From Mesorhizobium sp. M1D.F.Ca.ET.043.01.1.1 (GTDB lineage: Bacteria > Pseudomonadota > Alphaproteobacteria > Rhizobiales > Rhizobiaceae), in the NCBI RefSeq assembly GCF_003952385.1, contig NZ_CP034444.1, positions 5,345,001-5,409,000 on the forward strand: a stretch of DNA of 64,000 bases, read 5' to 3'. Each line of letters starts with the position of its first letter. The first letter of the stretch is position 1. A program made the position numbers and the translations under genes. Below are positions 17,273 through 25,553 of the stretch, piece after piece. The notes beneath the pieces were generated by a model, which saw only the letters and a program-made list of their open reading frames with translations, did no database searches and was not told where the DNA came from.

Positions 17273-17938
17273 ATGAAACTCTTGTTCAGCCGCAATCCCA
17301 ATCCTCGCCTCGCAGTCGCCACGGCACGCCATCTTAAGGCGCAGATCGCGTTCGAATTCGCCTCGCCGATGGCGCCGGGGCAGGCCGAGCGCTATCGCGC
17401 GCTGAACCCCAATCTGACCTTGCCCATACTGGTCGGCCCGGGATGGAGCCTGTGGGAAGCCGACGCCATCGCCTGCCGGCTCTCGCGCGACATGCGTTCC
17501 GATTTCTGGCGCAGCGGCGACGACGAACCCGAGATGATCCGCTGGCTAAGCTGGGGCAAGGAGAACTTCGTCAGAGCCACTGACATGGTGCATTTCGAAC
17601 GTGGCACGAAACAGCGTTGGGGGCTGGGGCCGATCGACAAGGCCCTGGTCGAGGAGGGGCTGAGGCTGTTCCACACGACGGCTGCCATCCTTGATGTCGT
17701 GCTTTCGGAAAGGGAGTGGCTGGCAGGCAATTCCGTCTCCTATGCCGACTTCCGCATGGCGACGTTTCTCGCTTTCAACGATGTCGCCAGGTTGCCGCTC
17801 GACGGCTATCCGTCCGTCAACCGCTGGTATCGCCGGCTCGAGGACATCGATGCCTGGCGCGATCCGTTCCATGGGTTGGAGGCGCCGCCACTGCCAACGG
17901 TCAACAGCGAGGCCGAGCCGGGCCGGGCACCGATTTGA
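17273..17938 (+). CDS. Glutathione S-transferase family protein
   Basis: 221 residues with GST architecture: an N-terminal thioredoxin-like half (MKLLFSRNPNPRLAVATARH; NPNLTLPILVGPGWSLWEAD includes the cis-Pro and the E/D glutathione contacts) and a helical C-terminal half (NSVSYADFRMATFLAFNDVA). The start ATG 17273 has GGAG six bases upstream; TTG 17261 in the same frame would overlap that site. Probably detoxification or stress; no substrate can be inferred. It is monocistronic, ending in a strong hairpin terminator. A few GST-fold proteins are not transferases, so activity is not certain. Confidence 0.85.
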   Translation: MKLLFSRNPNPRLAVATARHLKAQIAFEFASPMAPGQAERYRALNPNLTLPILVGPGWSLWEADAIACRLSRDMRSDFWRSGDDEPEMIRWLSWGKENFVRATDMVHFERGTKQRWGLGPIDKALVEEGLRLFHTTAAILDVVLSEREWLAGNSVSYADFRMATFLAFNDVARLPLDGYPSVNRWYRRLEDIDAWRDPFHGLEAPPLPTVNSEAEPGRAPI

Positions 17939-17950
17939 ACGGTCGTTTTT

Positions 17951-17977
17951 GAAGGACCGCCGCAGCGGCGGTCCTTC
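17951..17977 (+). terminator. Hairpin terminator after GST gene
   Basis: Perfect stem GAAGGACCGCCGC / GCGGCGGTCCTTC with a single-base loop centre, 12 bases after the stop. The following T-run is weak (TTCATTCC). Confidence 0.75.
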
Positions 17978-18119
17978 ATTCCGTAGCGGAAATGGCCGAT
18001 GGCCGCACCGTCCTGCCGGTGCGAGATGGCCCGCACTCCGCAACCGCTGAACCATCGAACGGCGAGAGGACGCAAACTCAATCCCTCCGCCAGGCTCGTT
18101 TTGAAATCTTCTCGCTCAT

Positions 18120-18142
18120 TTAATTCTATAAAATCGGTAGTC
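18120..18142 (+). promoter_or_regulatory. Candidate promoter/operator of the organosulfur-type operon
   Basis: An AT-rich island in GC-rich surroundings contains TTCTATAAAATCGGTAGTC, 35-55 bases before the FMN reductase start. TATAAA resembles a -10, and the flanking CTA...TAG forms a short inverted repeat that could be a regulator site. The assignment rests on position and composition only. Confidence 0.35.
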
Positions 18143-18176
18143 TTAATGAAGAAATGCCTGCGAGGAGAGACCGGAA

Positions 18177-18734
18177 ATGACGAAGAAGCTGGTGGTGGGG
18201 ATATCCGGCAACCTGACCCGGCCGTCGAAGACCAAGGCATTCATAAGCCATATTGCCGGCGAGGTGGCAGGCCGGGTGGGCGCGGCCCCGGCAGTCTTCG
18301 ACATAGAGGATCTCGGTCCATCCTTTCCTCCGGCGCGGCGCCTCGGCGAACTCGACGCGACCGCCCGCGCGATCGTCGATCAACTGGTCAAGGCCGATGT
18401 GCTGGTGGCCGGGTCGCCGACTTTCAAAGGTAGTTATACCGGCCTTTTCAAGCACTTGTTCGATCTTCTCGAGCCATCGTCGCTGCGCGGGAAACCGGTC
18501 ATTCTGGCGGCGACCGGCGGCGGCGAGCGCCATTCGCTGATCGTCGAGCATCAGCTGCGGCCGCTGTTCGGCTTCTTCGAAGCGCTGACCATGCCGACCG
18601 CGATCTACGCCTCCGACAAGGATTTTGCCGACGGCGTGCTGATGTCGGAAGCGATCCATGCCCGCTCCCGGCAGGCCGTTGCCGAGGTGTCCCGCTTGGT
18701 TGGCGAAACCCGCAGCGTCGGCCTCGCCGCCTGA
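18177..18734 (+). CDS. NADPH-dependent FMN reductase (MsuE/SsuE-like)
   Basis: Flavodoxin-fold reductase that supplies reduced FMN to a partner monooxygenase. 185 residues: N-terminal phosphate-binding VVGISGNLTRPSKTKAF, the substrate loop LVAGSPTFKGSYTGLFKHLF typical of NAD(P)H:FMN reductases, and AATGGGERHSLIVEHQLRPL. Start ATG 18177 with GAGAGACCGGAA upstream. It is the first gene of a five-gene unit; the next gene is a flavin monooxygenase 37 bases on, which strongly supports a two-component system. Its likely role is sulfur scavenging from sulfonates or related organics. Confidence 0.88.
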   Translation: MTKKLVVGISGNLTRPSKTKAFISHIAGEVAGRVGAAPAVFDIEDLGPSFPPARRLGELDATARAIVDQLVKADVLVAGSPTFKGSYTGLFKHLFDLLEPSSLRGKPVILAATGGGERHSLIVEHQLRPLFGFFEALTMPTAIYASDKDFADGVLMSEAIHARSRQAVAEVSRLVGETRSVGLAA

Positions 18735-18771
18735 CTCCGAAGCAGTCGTTTTCCCAACGGAAGGATCAGCC

Positions 18772-20136
18772 ATGACCAAATCCAGCCAGCCCAGACAGAT
18801 CAAGCTCGGCGCCTTCCTGCCGGGCGGCGGCCAGCATGTCGCGGCCTGGCGCCATCCGGACTCGCCGGCCGACGGCGCGACCAATTTCGAGTTTCACAAA
18901 AAGCTCGCGCTGACCGCCGAGCGCGGCCTGTTCGATGCCTATTTCCTCGCCGACAACCTGACGGTGGGGCTCGGCGCCCGCGAAGGCGGCAACGCCAAGA
19001 TCGCGGGGTTCGAGCCGGTGACGCTGTTCGCGGCGCTGGCGCCGCTGACCACGCATCTCGGTTTCATCGCCACAGCCTCGACCAGCTATGAGGAACCATA
19101 CACGCTCGCCCGCAAGTTCGCTTCGCTCGATCTTTTGTCGAACGGCCGCGCCGGCTGGAACGTCGTGACCTCGGCCGGCGACGACACGGCGCGCAACTTC
19201 AATCGCGACGTGCAGCCCAACCATGCCGAGCGCTATGCAAGGGCGCATGAGCATGTCGAAACCGTCAAGGCGCTGTGGGACAGCTGGGAAGACGATGCCT
19301 TCATCCGCGACAAGAAGACGGGCCGCTTCTACGACAAGGACAAGCTGCACGACATCAACCACAAGGGCGAGCATTTCAGCGTCAAGGGGCCGCTCAACGT
19401 GCCACGTCCGGTGCAAGGGCATCCGGTGGTCGTGCAGGCCGGGCAGTCCGAGGACGGGCGCGGGCTTGCCGCGGCCTCGGCCGAGGTGATCTTCACCGCG
19501 CATCAGAACCTTGCTTCGGCGCAGGAATTCTATCGCGACATCAAGGCGCGCGTGGCGGCGGCCGGCCGCGATCCGGCGCAGGTGCTGATCATGCCGGGCG
19601 TGGCGCCCTTCGTCGGCCGCACCGAGGAGGAAGCCAGCGCCAAGTACCGGCAATTGAACGACCTGATCCTGCCTGAGGACGGCGTGGCGCTGCTCAACGC
19701 GCTAGCCGGCCAGACGCTCGACCTCAGGGACTATCCGCTCGACGGGCCACTGCCGGTAGCCAAGGAAACCGAAGGCATGAAGAGCCGGCAGGCGCTGATC
19801 CGCCGGATCGCCGACGAGCACAATTTCACGATCCGTCAGCTCTACCAGTGGGTGGCAACCGCGCGGGGTCATTACACGGTGATCGGCAGCGCCACCCAGA
19901 TCGCCGATCAGCTGGAGGAATGGTTCAGCAGTGAAGCCGCCGACGGCTTCAATATCCTGCCGCCCTGGCTGCCCGGCGCGCTCGACGATTTCGTCGACCT
20001 GGTGATCCCCGAACTGCAGCGCCGCGGCCTGTTCCGCACTGCCTATGAAGGCAGGACGCTGCGCGAGAATCTCGGCCTCAGGCGGCCGCAGAACCCCTGG
20101 ACGGCCGCGCGTTCGGCCGTGCTCGCCGCCGAATGA
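18772..20136 (+). CDS. FMN-dependent monooxygenase, NtaA/SnaA/DmoA family
   Basis: Bacterial-luciferase-like monooxygenase using FMNH2 from the preceding reductase. 454 residues with the diagnostic N-terminus (IKLGAFLPGGGQHVAAWRHP), FDAYFLADNLTVG, STSYEEPYTLARKFASLD, NGRAGWNVVTSAGDDTARNF and GHPVVVQAGQSEDGR. These place it in the nitrilotriacetate/dimethylsulfide/DszA-like group and not with the shorter SsuD alkanesulfonate monooxygenases. Start ATG 18772 (MTKSSQPRQIKLG) with GGAAGGA upstream; the longer frame to 18658 overlaps the reductase. Together with the ABC importer it probably oxidises an imported sulfur- or nitrogen-containing organic compound. Exact substrate unknown. Confidence 0.88.
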   Translation: MTKSSQPRQIKLGAFLPGGGQHVAAWRHPDSPADGATNFEFHKKLALTAERGLFDAYFLADNLTVGLGAREGGNAKIAGFEPVTLFAALAPLTTHLGFIATASTSYEEPYTLARKFASLDLLSNGRAGWNVVTSAGDDTARNFNRDVQPNHAERYARAHEHVETVKALWDSWEDDAFIRDKKTGRFYDKDKLHDINHKGEHFSVKGPLNVPRPVQGHPVVVQAGQSEDGRGLAAASAEVIFTAHQNLASAQEFYRDIKARVAAAGRDPAQVLIMPGVAPFVGRTEEEASAKYRQLNDLILPEDGVALLNALAGQTLDLRDYPLDGPLPVAKETEGMKSRQALIRRIADEHNFTIRQLYQWVATARGHYTVIGSATQIADQLEEWFSSEAADGFNILPPWLPGALDDFVDLVIPELQRRGLFRTAYEGRTLRENLGLRRPQNPWTAARSAVLAAE

Positions 20137-20160
20137 TCCTCTGAAAGGAAAGGCAAGACG

Positions 20161-21009
20161 ATGACTTTGCAGGACATCGAACGTCCAATCGGCATCGGCA
20201 GGCGCAATGGCGGCAACGGCTTCGGCACCGAGGCCGTGCGGCTGGCCAGTCGCGCCTCGGCGCGGATCCTGTCGCGCTATGGCGTGCTTCTCGGCTTCCT
20301 CGCGCTCTGGCAGGTGGCGGCGAGCGCCGACTGGGTCAACGCGGCGGTGCTGCCGCCGATCGCCACGATTGTCGCAGCGCTGTGGAAGGGTCTCGCCGGC
20401 GGCAGCCTGCTCGGCGACATCGCCATCAGCCTGCAGCGCGCCGGCCTTGCCTTCGCGGCGGCTGTCGTCGTCGCCATCCCGCTCGGCCTCGTGATGGGTC
20501 AGATGCGGGCGGTCGAAACCGCGTTGGACCCGATCCTGCAGCTCTTCCGCCAGACCTCGGCGCTGGCGCTCTATCCGGTGTTCATCCTGCTCCTGGGCCT
20601 GGGCGAGGCCTCCAAGGTGTTCGTCATCTTCTGGGCGACGCTGTTCCCGCTGCTGCTCAACACCATCAGCGGGGTCAAGGAGGTCGACCCGAAGCTGCTC
20701 GAGATGGCGCGCGTCTACGGCGCCCGGCGGCTGACCATATTCCGCCGCGTCGTGCTGCCGGGGGCCGTGCCCTCGATCTTCGTCGGCTTGAGGCTGGGGG
20801 CCACCACTGCGCTGCTGCTCCTGATCGCCTCGGAAATGATCGGCGCCAACAAGGGCATCGGCTTCCAGGTGATGAACGCGCAGTACAACTTCCAGATCCC
20901 GCTGATGTTCGCGGCGATTATCATCCTCGCAGCGCTCGGCCTGATCGCCAACCAGGCGCTGGTCGGCCTGCAGCGGCGGCTCTGCCGCTGGAGCAGCGCC
21001 GTCGGCTGA
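20161..21009 (+). CDS. ABC transporter permease, SsuC/TauC type
   Basis: Inner-membrane permease of an organosulfur, nitrate or taurine-type importer, 282 residues, about six hydrophobic segments. The cytoplasmic EAA loop that docks on the ATPase reads ARVYGARRLTIFRRVVLPGA, typical of BPD_transp_1 proteins. The first 35 residues are polar. Start ATG 20161 with GAAAGGAAAGG upstream. It lies between the monooxygenase and the binding protein, an unusual order because binding protein genes more often come first. Part of the same transcription unit by spacing and strand. Substrate is inferred from context only. Confidence 0.9.
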   Translation: MTLQDIERPIGIGRRNGGNGFGTEAVRLASRASARILSRYGVLLGFLALWQVAASADWVNAAVLPPIATIVAALWKGLAGGSLLGDIAISLQRAGLAFAAAVVVAIPLGLVMGQMRAVETALDPILQLFRQTSALALYPVFILLLGLGEASKVFVIFWATLFPLLLNTISGVKEVDPKLLEMARVYGARRLTIFRRVVLPGAVPSIFVGLRLGATTALLLLIASEMIGANKGIGFQVMNAQYNFQIPLMFAAIIILAALGLIANQALVGLQRRLCRWSSAVG

Positions 21010-21055
21010 GAACCAATCCTTCACCGTGACTCCTGAAACCATGAAAGGCCGGACC

Positions 21056-22054
21056 ATGACCATCACACGCCGTTCGCTTCTCCTGCGTGCCCCGATCGCC
21101 GCCGGCATCATCGCCGCGGGCCTGCCTTCGATCGCGCGCTCGCAATCCGCTTCCGTCAAGATCCGCTACCTCGCCAGCCGCGGCGGCATCTCCCCGCATG
21201 AGCTCGCCGACGAGCTAGGCTATTTCAAGGGCCTCGGCATCGAGCTCGAAAATGTCGGCTATTCCGGCGGCGGCCCGGAATCGCTGTTCGCGCTTGCCTC
21301 CGGCAGCGTCGATCTGGGTTCGGCCGCGACGCCGGCCGTGATCAACTCGATCGCCGGCGGCAACGACTTCGTCGCCGCCTATCCGAGCAACGGCATCAAC
21401 AGCCAAGTGAAAAGCGTCTTCTACGTGCTCGAGGACAGCCCGATCAAATCGATCGCCGACATCGCCGGCAAGACGATCTCGGTCAACACGCTCGGCGCCC
21501 ATCTCGACTATACAGTGCGCGAGGCGTTGCGTGGCGCTGGCCTGCCGCCGGATGCCGCCAAACTGATGGTGGTGCCCGGGCCGCAGCTCGAGCAGACGTT
21601 GCGCTCGCGTCAGGTCGATGTCGCGGGCCTCGGCTACTGGCAGGCGACCTTCGCAGGCCAGCTGGTCGCCAATGGCGGCGTGCGCGGCGTGTTCAACGAC
21701 ACCGATGTGCTCGGCGAGATCGCCGGCGGTTTCATCGTGCTGCGGCGCGATTTCATCGCCGCCAATCCCGACGCCGCCCGCAACTTCGTCGAGCAATCGG
21801 CGCGGGCCTCAGACTGGTCACGGCAAAATCCCGACGAGGCGCGCAAGGTGGTCGCCGACGTCCTCAACAAACGCGGCGAGAATGGCGAGCTGGCGCGCTA
21901 CTGGACCGGTTTCGGCCTGCGTGAGAAGGCGGCGGTCAGTCACCGCGACGTCGACTTCTGGGTGGCCATTCTCGAGCGCGACGGCCGTCTGCCGAAAGGC
22001 AAGCTCAAGGCCGCCGACATCCTCTACCGCCCAGGCGAAACCAAGACCAACTGA
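21056..22054 (+). CDS. ABC transporter substrate-binding protein, SsuA/TauA type
   Basis: Periplasmic solute-binding protein of the aliphatic sulfonate/taurine/nitrate class, 332 residues from ATG 21056. The N-terminus has a twin-arginine-like signal (TRRSLLLRAPIAAGIIAAG) with cleavage expected after IARSQS. Mature motifs include HELADELGYFKGLGIELENV, SVDLGSAATPAVINSIAGG and VNTLGAHLDYTVREALRGAG, typical of NMT1/SsuA-like proteins. Two other in-frame starts (GTG 21026 and ATG 21041) are possible; I prefer 21056 because AAAGG precedes it at suitable spacing. The ligand is unknown. Confidence 0.88.
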   Translation: MTITRRSLLLRAPIAAGIIAAGLPSIARSQSASVKIRYLASRGGISPHELADELGYFKGLGIELENVGYSGGGPESLFALASGSVDLGSAATPAVINSIAGGNDFVAAYPSNGINSQVKSVFYVLEDSPIKSIADIAGKTISVNTLGAHLDYTVREALRGAGLPPDAAKLMVVPGPQLEQTLRSRQVDVAGLGYWQATFAGQLVANGGVRGVFNDTDVLGEIAGGFIVLRRDFIAANPDAARNFVEQSARASDWSRQNPDEARKVVADVLNKRGENGELARYWTGFGLREKAAVSHRDVDFWVAILERDGRLPKGKLKAADILYRPGETKTN

Positions 22055-22071
22055 GCATGGAGGTGCAAGCG

Positions 22072-22833
22072 ATGGCCACGGTACGCGGCGGTGAGGTCAC
22101 GATACGCGACCTGTCGAAATCCTTCAGCCTCGGCGGGCGCAAGCTTGCCGTGCTGCGCTCGCTCAACCTCGACATTCGTTCGGGTGAGTGCCTGGTCATC
22201 GTCGGCGCCAGCGGCTCCGGCAAGACAACGCTGCTGCGCATCCTGGCCGGGCTGGAGCGGGCCGATGGCGGCGCCGTCGCCATCGGCGGGAGAGAGATCG
22301 AGGGCGTCGGCGAGGAACGGGCGGTGATCTTTCAGGAGCCGCGCCTGCTGCCCTGGCTGACCGTGCTCGGCAACGTCGCTTTCGGCCTCGAAGTGCGCGG
22401 CGTGCCCAAGGCGGAAGCCGAGGAACAGGCGCGATTCTACATTGCGCTGGTCGGCCTGGCCGAATTCAGTGATGCCTATCCTAGGCAGCTTTCCGGCGGC
22501 ATGGCGCAGCGCGTCGGCATCGCGCGGGCGCTGACGGTGCAGCCCGAGATCCTGCTGCTCGACGAGCCCTTAGGCGCCCTCGACGCCATGACCAAGATCT
22601 CCATGCAGGAGGAACTGGCGCGCATCTGGAACGAGCAGAACGTCACCATGGTGGTGGTCACCCACGACCTTGAAGAGGCGATCTATCTCGCCGACCGGGT
22701 GCTGATCCTGCCCAGGGAGAAAGGCGGCGCGGCGCGGCTCATCGATGTCGACCTGCCACGGCCGCGCGAGCGCAGCGAAAGCCGTTTTGTGCGCTACCGC
22801 GAGGCGCTGCTGCGCGAGTTCGGTCTACATTAG
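22072..22833 (+). CDS. ABC transporter ATP-binding protein, SsuB/TauB type
   Basis: Cytoplasmic ATPase of the importer, 253 residues. Walker A GASGSGKTTLL, Q-loop VIFQEPRLLPWL, signature LSGGMAQR, Walker B ILLLDEPLGALDAMTK and H-loop VVVTHDLEEAIYLADRV are all present. The signature LSGGMAQRV and QEPRLLPW are characteristic of the sulfonate/nitrate/taurine subfamily. ATG 22072 is preferred over ATG 22057 because GGAGG (22059-22063) lies inside the first alternative at correct distance for the second. It is last gene of the unit, converging on the MarR gene. Secure for family. Confidence 0.93.
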   Translation: MATVRGGEVTIRDLSKSFSLGGRKLAVLRSLNLDIRSGECLVIVGASGSGKTTLLRILAGLERADGGAVAIGGREIEGVGEERAVIFQEPRLLPWLTVLGNVAFGLEVRGVPKAEAEEQARFYIALVGLAEFSDAYPRQLSGGMAQRVGIARALTVQPEILLLDEPLGALDAMTKISMQEELARIWNEQNVTMVVVTHDLEEAIYLADRVLILPREKGGAARLIDVDLPRPRERSESRFVRYREALLREFGLH

Positions 22834-22850
22834 ATCACAGCACGCAAGCG

Positions 22851-23291
22851 TCAGCCGGCGTCGGCCAAGTCCCCTTTCAACGCATTGCGCAGCGCCTGGA
22901 CCTGCCGGTTCAGGGCATCGAGCTCGTCCAGCGTCATGCCAGAGCGTTCGATCAGGGTCTCGTTCAAGCAATTGCACTGGACGAGCAGCGCCCGTCCGGC
23001 GGCGGTCAGGTCGACCTGCACCTGGCGTTCGTCGGTCTGGCTGCGGTGCCGGGTGACCAGGCCAGCCTGTTCCATGCGTTTCACCAGCGGCGTGATGGTG
23101 CTCGATTCCAGGGCGAGCCGCTGCGCGATGCTGCCGACCGACATGCCGTCGGCCTCGCCCAGCGCGTTGAGCACCAGATATTGCGGATAGGTGATCCCCA
23201 TCTCGTCAAGCATGGGCTTGTAGGTACGATTGATTGTCATGCTGGTGGCGTAAAGCGTGAAACAGAGCTGATTGTCCAAGGGAAGAGGCAC
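22851..23291 (-). CDS. MarR-family regulator, OhrR-like
   Basis: Winged-helix repressor, 146 residues. The N-terminal segment PLDNQLCFTLYATSMTINR carries the single reactive Cys of OhrR-type organic peroxide sensors; two more Cys lie near the C-terminus (LLVQCNCLN), as in two-Cys OhrR. The DNA-binding part (GMSVGSIAQRLALESSTITP, then DERQVQVDLT) is typical MarR. I chose GTG 23291 because AAAGGAA lies at proper spacing; the frame extends to 23384 without support. It is divergent from a chloroperoxidase-type hydrolase, with repeated TTATCGCGATAT-like sites between. It likely represses that gene and itself until oxidised. Confidence 0.87.
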   Translation of the reverse strand: MPLPLDNQLCFTLYATSMTINRTYKPMLDEMGITYPQYLVLNALGEADGMSVGSIAQRLALESSTITPLVKRMEQAGLVTRHRSQTDERQVQVDLTAAGRALLVQCNCLNETLIERSGMTLDELDALNRQVQALRNALKGDLADAG

Positions 23292-23340
23292 GACGCGTTC
23301 CTTTTGCCGACTGAGCACTGAATATGTACCACGGAAAATG

Positions 23341-23422
23341 TTATCGTGATATATATTTTTGTGGACAAGCGGGCTCGATGGCATTACGGATATCGTTATC
23401 GCGATATTGCTTATCGCGAAAA
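23341..23422. promoter_or_regulatory. Three operator-like repeats between ohrR-like and chloroperoxidase genes
   Basis: Sites TTATCGTGATAT (23341-23352), TTATCGCGATAT (23396-23407) and TTATCGCGAAAA (23411-23422) share a near-palindromic core. The first lies 50 bases before the MarR gene; the other two lie just upstream of the hydrolase ribosome binding site. The surrounding DNA is much more AT-rich than average, as expected for a divergent promoter. Confidence 0.6.
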
Positions 23423-23437
23423 TAATAGGAGATGGAG

Positions 23438-24301
23438 ATGACTGAAGCTTCGCAGACCAAGGCCGGCTCCGGCAGCGGCACGATCACCACCAAGGACGGA
23501 ACGCAGATCTACTACAAGGACTGGGGGACCGGCCAGCCGATCGTCTTCCATCACGGCTGGCCGCTGAGCAGCGACGACTGGGACGCCCAGATGCTGTTCT
23601 TCCTGGCACAAGGCTACCGCGTCATCCCCCATGACCGCCGCGGCCACGGCCGCTCCAGCCAGACGGACACCGGCAACGAGATGGACACCTATGCCGCCGA
23701 TGTGGCGGCGCTTGTTTCGCATCTCGACCTCAAGGACGCCATCCATGTCGGCCATTCGACCGGCGGCGGCGAGGTGGCGCGCTATGTCGCGCAATACGGT
23801 TCCGGCGGCCGCGTCGCCAAGGCGGTGCTGATCGGCGCGGTGCCGCCGATCATGCTCAAGACCGATGCCAATCCCGGCGGCCTGCCGATCGAGGTGTTCG
23901 ACGGATTCCGCGCGGCGCTGACGGCCAACCGCGCCCAGTTCTTCCGCGACGTTCCGGCCGGCCCATTTTACGGCTTCAACCGTCCGGGCGCGACGGTGTC
24001 GGAGGGCGTGATCGACAATTGGTGGCGCCAGGGCATGATGGGCGGCGCCAAGGCGCACTACGACTGCATCAAGGCGTTCTCGGAAACCGACTTCACCGAG
24101 GACCTGAAGAAGATTGAGGTGCCGGTGCTGGTCATGCATGGCGACGACGACCAGATCGTGCCGATCGCCGATTCCGCGCTGCTTGCGATCAAGCTGCTCA
24201 AGAAGGGCGAGCTCAAGGTCTACAAGGGTCTTCCGCACGGCATGGCGACCACCCATGCGGACGTGATCAACGCGGACCTCTTGGCGTTCTTCAAGGCCTA
24301 G
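23438..24301 (+). CDS. Alpha/beta hydrolase, non-heme chloroperoxidase type
   Basis: Serine hydrolase of the cofactor-free haloperoxidase/perhydrolase group, 287 residues, no signal peptide, so cytoplasmic. Oxyanion region [13 protein letters not shown], nucleophile elbow [17 protein letters not shown], acid residue in [11 protein letters not shown] and catalytic His in [10 protein letters not shown] are all present. ATG 23438 is preferred over ATG 23432 because AGGAG (23427-23431) is optimally spaced for it. Its control by an OhrR-like protein suggests a role with organic peroxides or peracids, which is inference. The gene ends in a clear terminator. Confidence 0.9.
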   Translation: MTEASQTKAGSGSGTITTKDGTQIYYKDWGTGQPIVFHHGWPLSSDDWDAQMLFFLAQGYRVIPHDRRGHGRSSQTDTGNEMDTYAADVAALVSHLDLKDAIHVGHSTGGGEVARYVAQYGSGGRVAKAVLIGAVPPIMLKTDANPGGLPIEVFDGFRAALTANRAQFFRDVPAGPFYGFNRPGATVSEGVIDNWWRQGMMGGAKAHYDCIKAFSETDFTEDLKKIEVPVLVMHGDDDQIVPIADSALLAIKLLKKGELKVYKGLPHGMATTHADVINADLLAFFKA

Positions 24302-24319
24302 AATCGTCCAGTTGGATAG

Positions 24320-24350
24320 ACAAGGCACCCGCCGTCAGGCGGGTGTCTTT
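24320..24350 (+). terminator. Rho-independent terminator after chloroperoxidase gene
   Basis: Stem GGCACCCGCC / GGCGGGTGTC with a GTCA loop, followed by TTTGT, about 20 bases after the stop. Confidence 0.85.
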
Positions 24351-24384
24351 GTACTTTCATCGACAATGTCCGCGGGACAAGTGC

Positions 24385-25299
24385 CTATCTGGCCAGAAAA
24401 CCAGTGATCAGCTTGACGGTGGCGTCGGGGTTTTCCTCCATGATCCAATGACCGGAGTTGGGCACGATGCCGCCTGTGACATCGGTCGCAACAAGCCGCA
24501 AGATATCGGCCTGCGTGGTGCCGGCGGACTTTTCCCCGCCAACAGCCAGCACCGGCATGGTCAGCTTGCCGCCAGCGGCGAGCATCGCCTGGTTGTCGAT
24601 CGCGTCCTGATCAAAGGCCTTGAACTGCTCGAAAGCGTCATGCATCGCATGCGGGCGTGCATAGAGTTTGGCATAGTGCTTGCGCGTGGCCTCATCGATC
24701 CTCTTCGGGTCGGCCGACAGTTCGTTGTAGAAGCGGTCGAGATAGATGCGCTCGCGCCCCGCGACCAGCCGCTCCATATCCGGGCCACGGAAGTTGAAGT
24801 GCCAAAGCAGCGGGCTTTGCTTGATCTTTTCCCACTCACCTATTCCGGGCAGCGGCGCATCGATGATGACCCATTTGGTGATGCGCTTGGGATATTGCGC
24901 AGCAAGCGCATAGCCGACCATGTTGCCGATGTCGTGCGTGACCAGATCTGCCTTGTCGATCTTCAAGGCATCCAGCACGCCGGCGATATCGACGGCCTGG
25001 TTCTTCTTGGTGTAGCCCGCTTCAGGGTGAGCGGACAGACCCATGCCGCGCAGGTCCGGCACGATGACAGTATGGTCCTTTGCGAGCGCCGCCGCCGCCG
25101 CGCCCCACATGTCTCCAGTATCGGCAAAGCCGTGCAGCAGCACGACCGCGGGACCTTTGCCGCCGACGCGCACATAGAGGCTCGTGCTGTTGGTTTCGAC
25201 GGACTGCGTCTTGAAACCGGGCGGAAAAGGAACGATGCGTGCCGTAGCCGGCAAGGTTACAAGAAGCACGCCCAACACGGCCAACACGATCTTGCGCAT
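24385..25299 (-). CDS. Secreted alpha/beta hydrolase, epoxide hydrolase/dehalogenase-like
   Basis: 304-residue hydrolase with a cleavable signal peptide (MRKIVLAVLGVLLVTLPATA), so probably periplasmic. Oxyanion motif LLHGFADTGDMW is followed by the nucleophile elbow LVTHDIGNMVGYALA, in which the nucleophile is Asp and not Ser. That is the hallmark of epoxide hydrolases and haloalkane or haloacetate dehalogenases. The catalytic His is in NSGHWIMEENPD. ATG 25299 has CTGGAG six bases upstream; the longer frame to 25374 lacks support. It stands alone, facing the chloroperoxidase gene tail to tail. Substrate unknown. Confidence 0.87.
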   Translation of the reverse strand: MRKIVLAVLGVLLVTLPATARIVPFPPGFKTQSVETNSTSLYVRVGGKGPAVVLLHGFADTGDMWGAAAAALAKDHTVIVPDLRGMGLSAHPEAGYTKKNQAVDIAGVLDALKIDKADLVTHDIGNMVGYALAAQYPKRITKWVIIDAPLPGIGEWEKIKQSPLLWHFNFRGPDMERLVAGRERIYLDRFYNELSADPKRIDEATRKHYAKLYARPHAMHDAFEQFKAFDQDAIDNQAMLAAGGKLTMPVLAVGGEKSAGTTQADILRLVATDVTGGIVPNSGHWIMEENPDATVKLITGFLAR

Positions 25300-25364
25300 A
25301 TCATTCTCCAGAGACATTGAGTTATCTGCGGCAGCGTCGCCCGCGCACGCGTTTCGAACACTAG

Positions 25365-25402
25365 AACAGTTCATCGTTTCACGGAAACGCTGAACTGCTC
25401 TA
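25365..25402. repeat. Palindrome adjoining family A repeat
   Basis: Arms CAGTTCATCGTTTC and GGAAACGCTGAACTG form a strong hairpin. It is joined by an AT-rich spacer (CTAACTATTTGTTTTT) to the family A repeat at 25416, so the two look like parts of one composite element in the 254-base gap between the hydrolase start and the MFS stop. Confidence 0.75.
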
Positions 25403-25415
25403 ACTATTTGTTTTT

Positions 25416-25462
25416 ACGCAATTCCAGACGGAAAACCGTTACACACTTTTCCTGGAATTGCT
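25416..25462. repeat. Palindromic repeat, family A, copy 2
   Basis: 47 bases, beginning ACGCAATTCCAGACGGAAAA and ending CTTTTCCTGGAATTGCT. Same length and ends as the copies at 13094 and 44167. Unlike those, it is 91 bases from the nearest stop codon. Confidence 0.9.
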
Positions 25463-25553
25463 CTAACAGGCTTTTCACCTGGCGTGTGGGGAGGAATCGA
25501 TAAGGGCGCGGCAGCTGCCATGCCCTTATTCATGTCCTGAAGATCGGCGGTTT

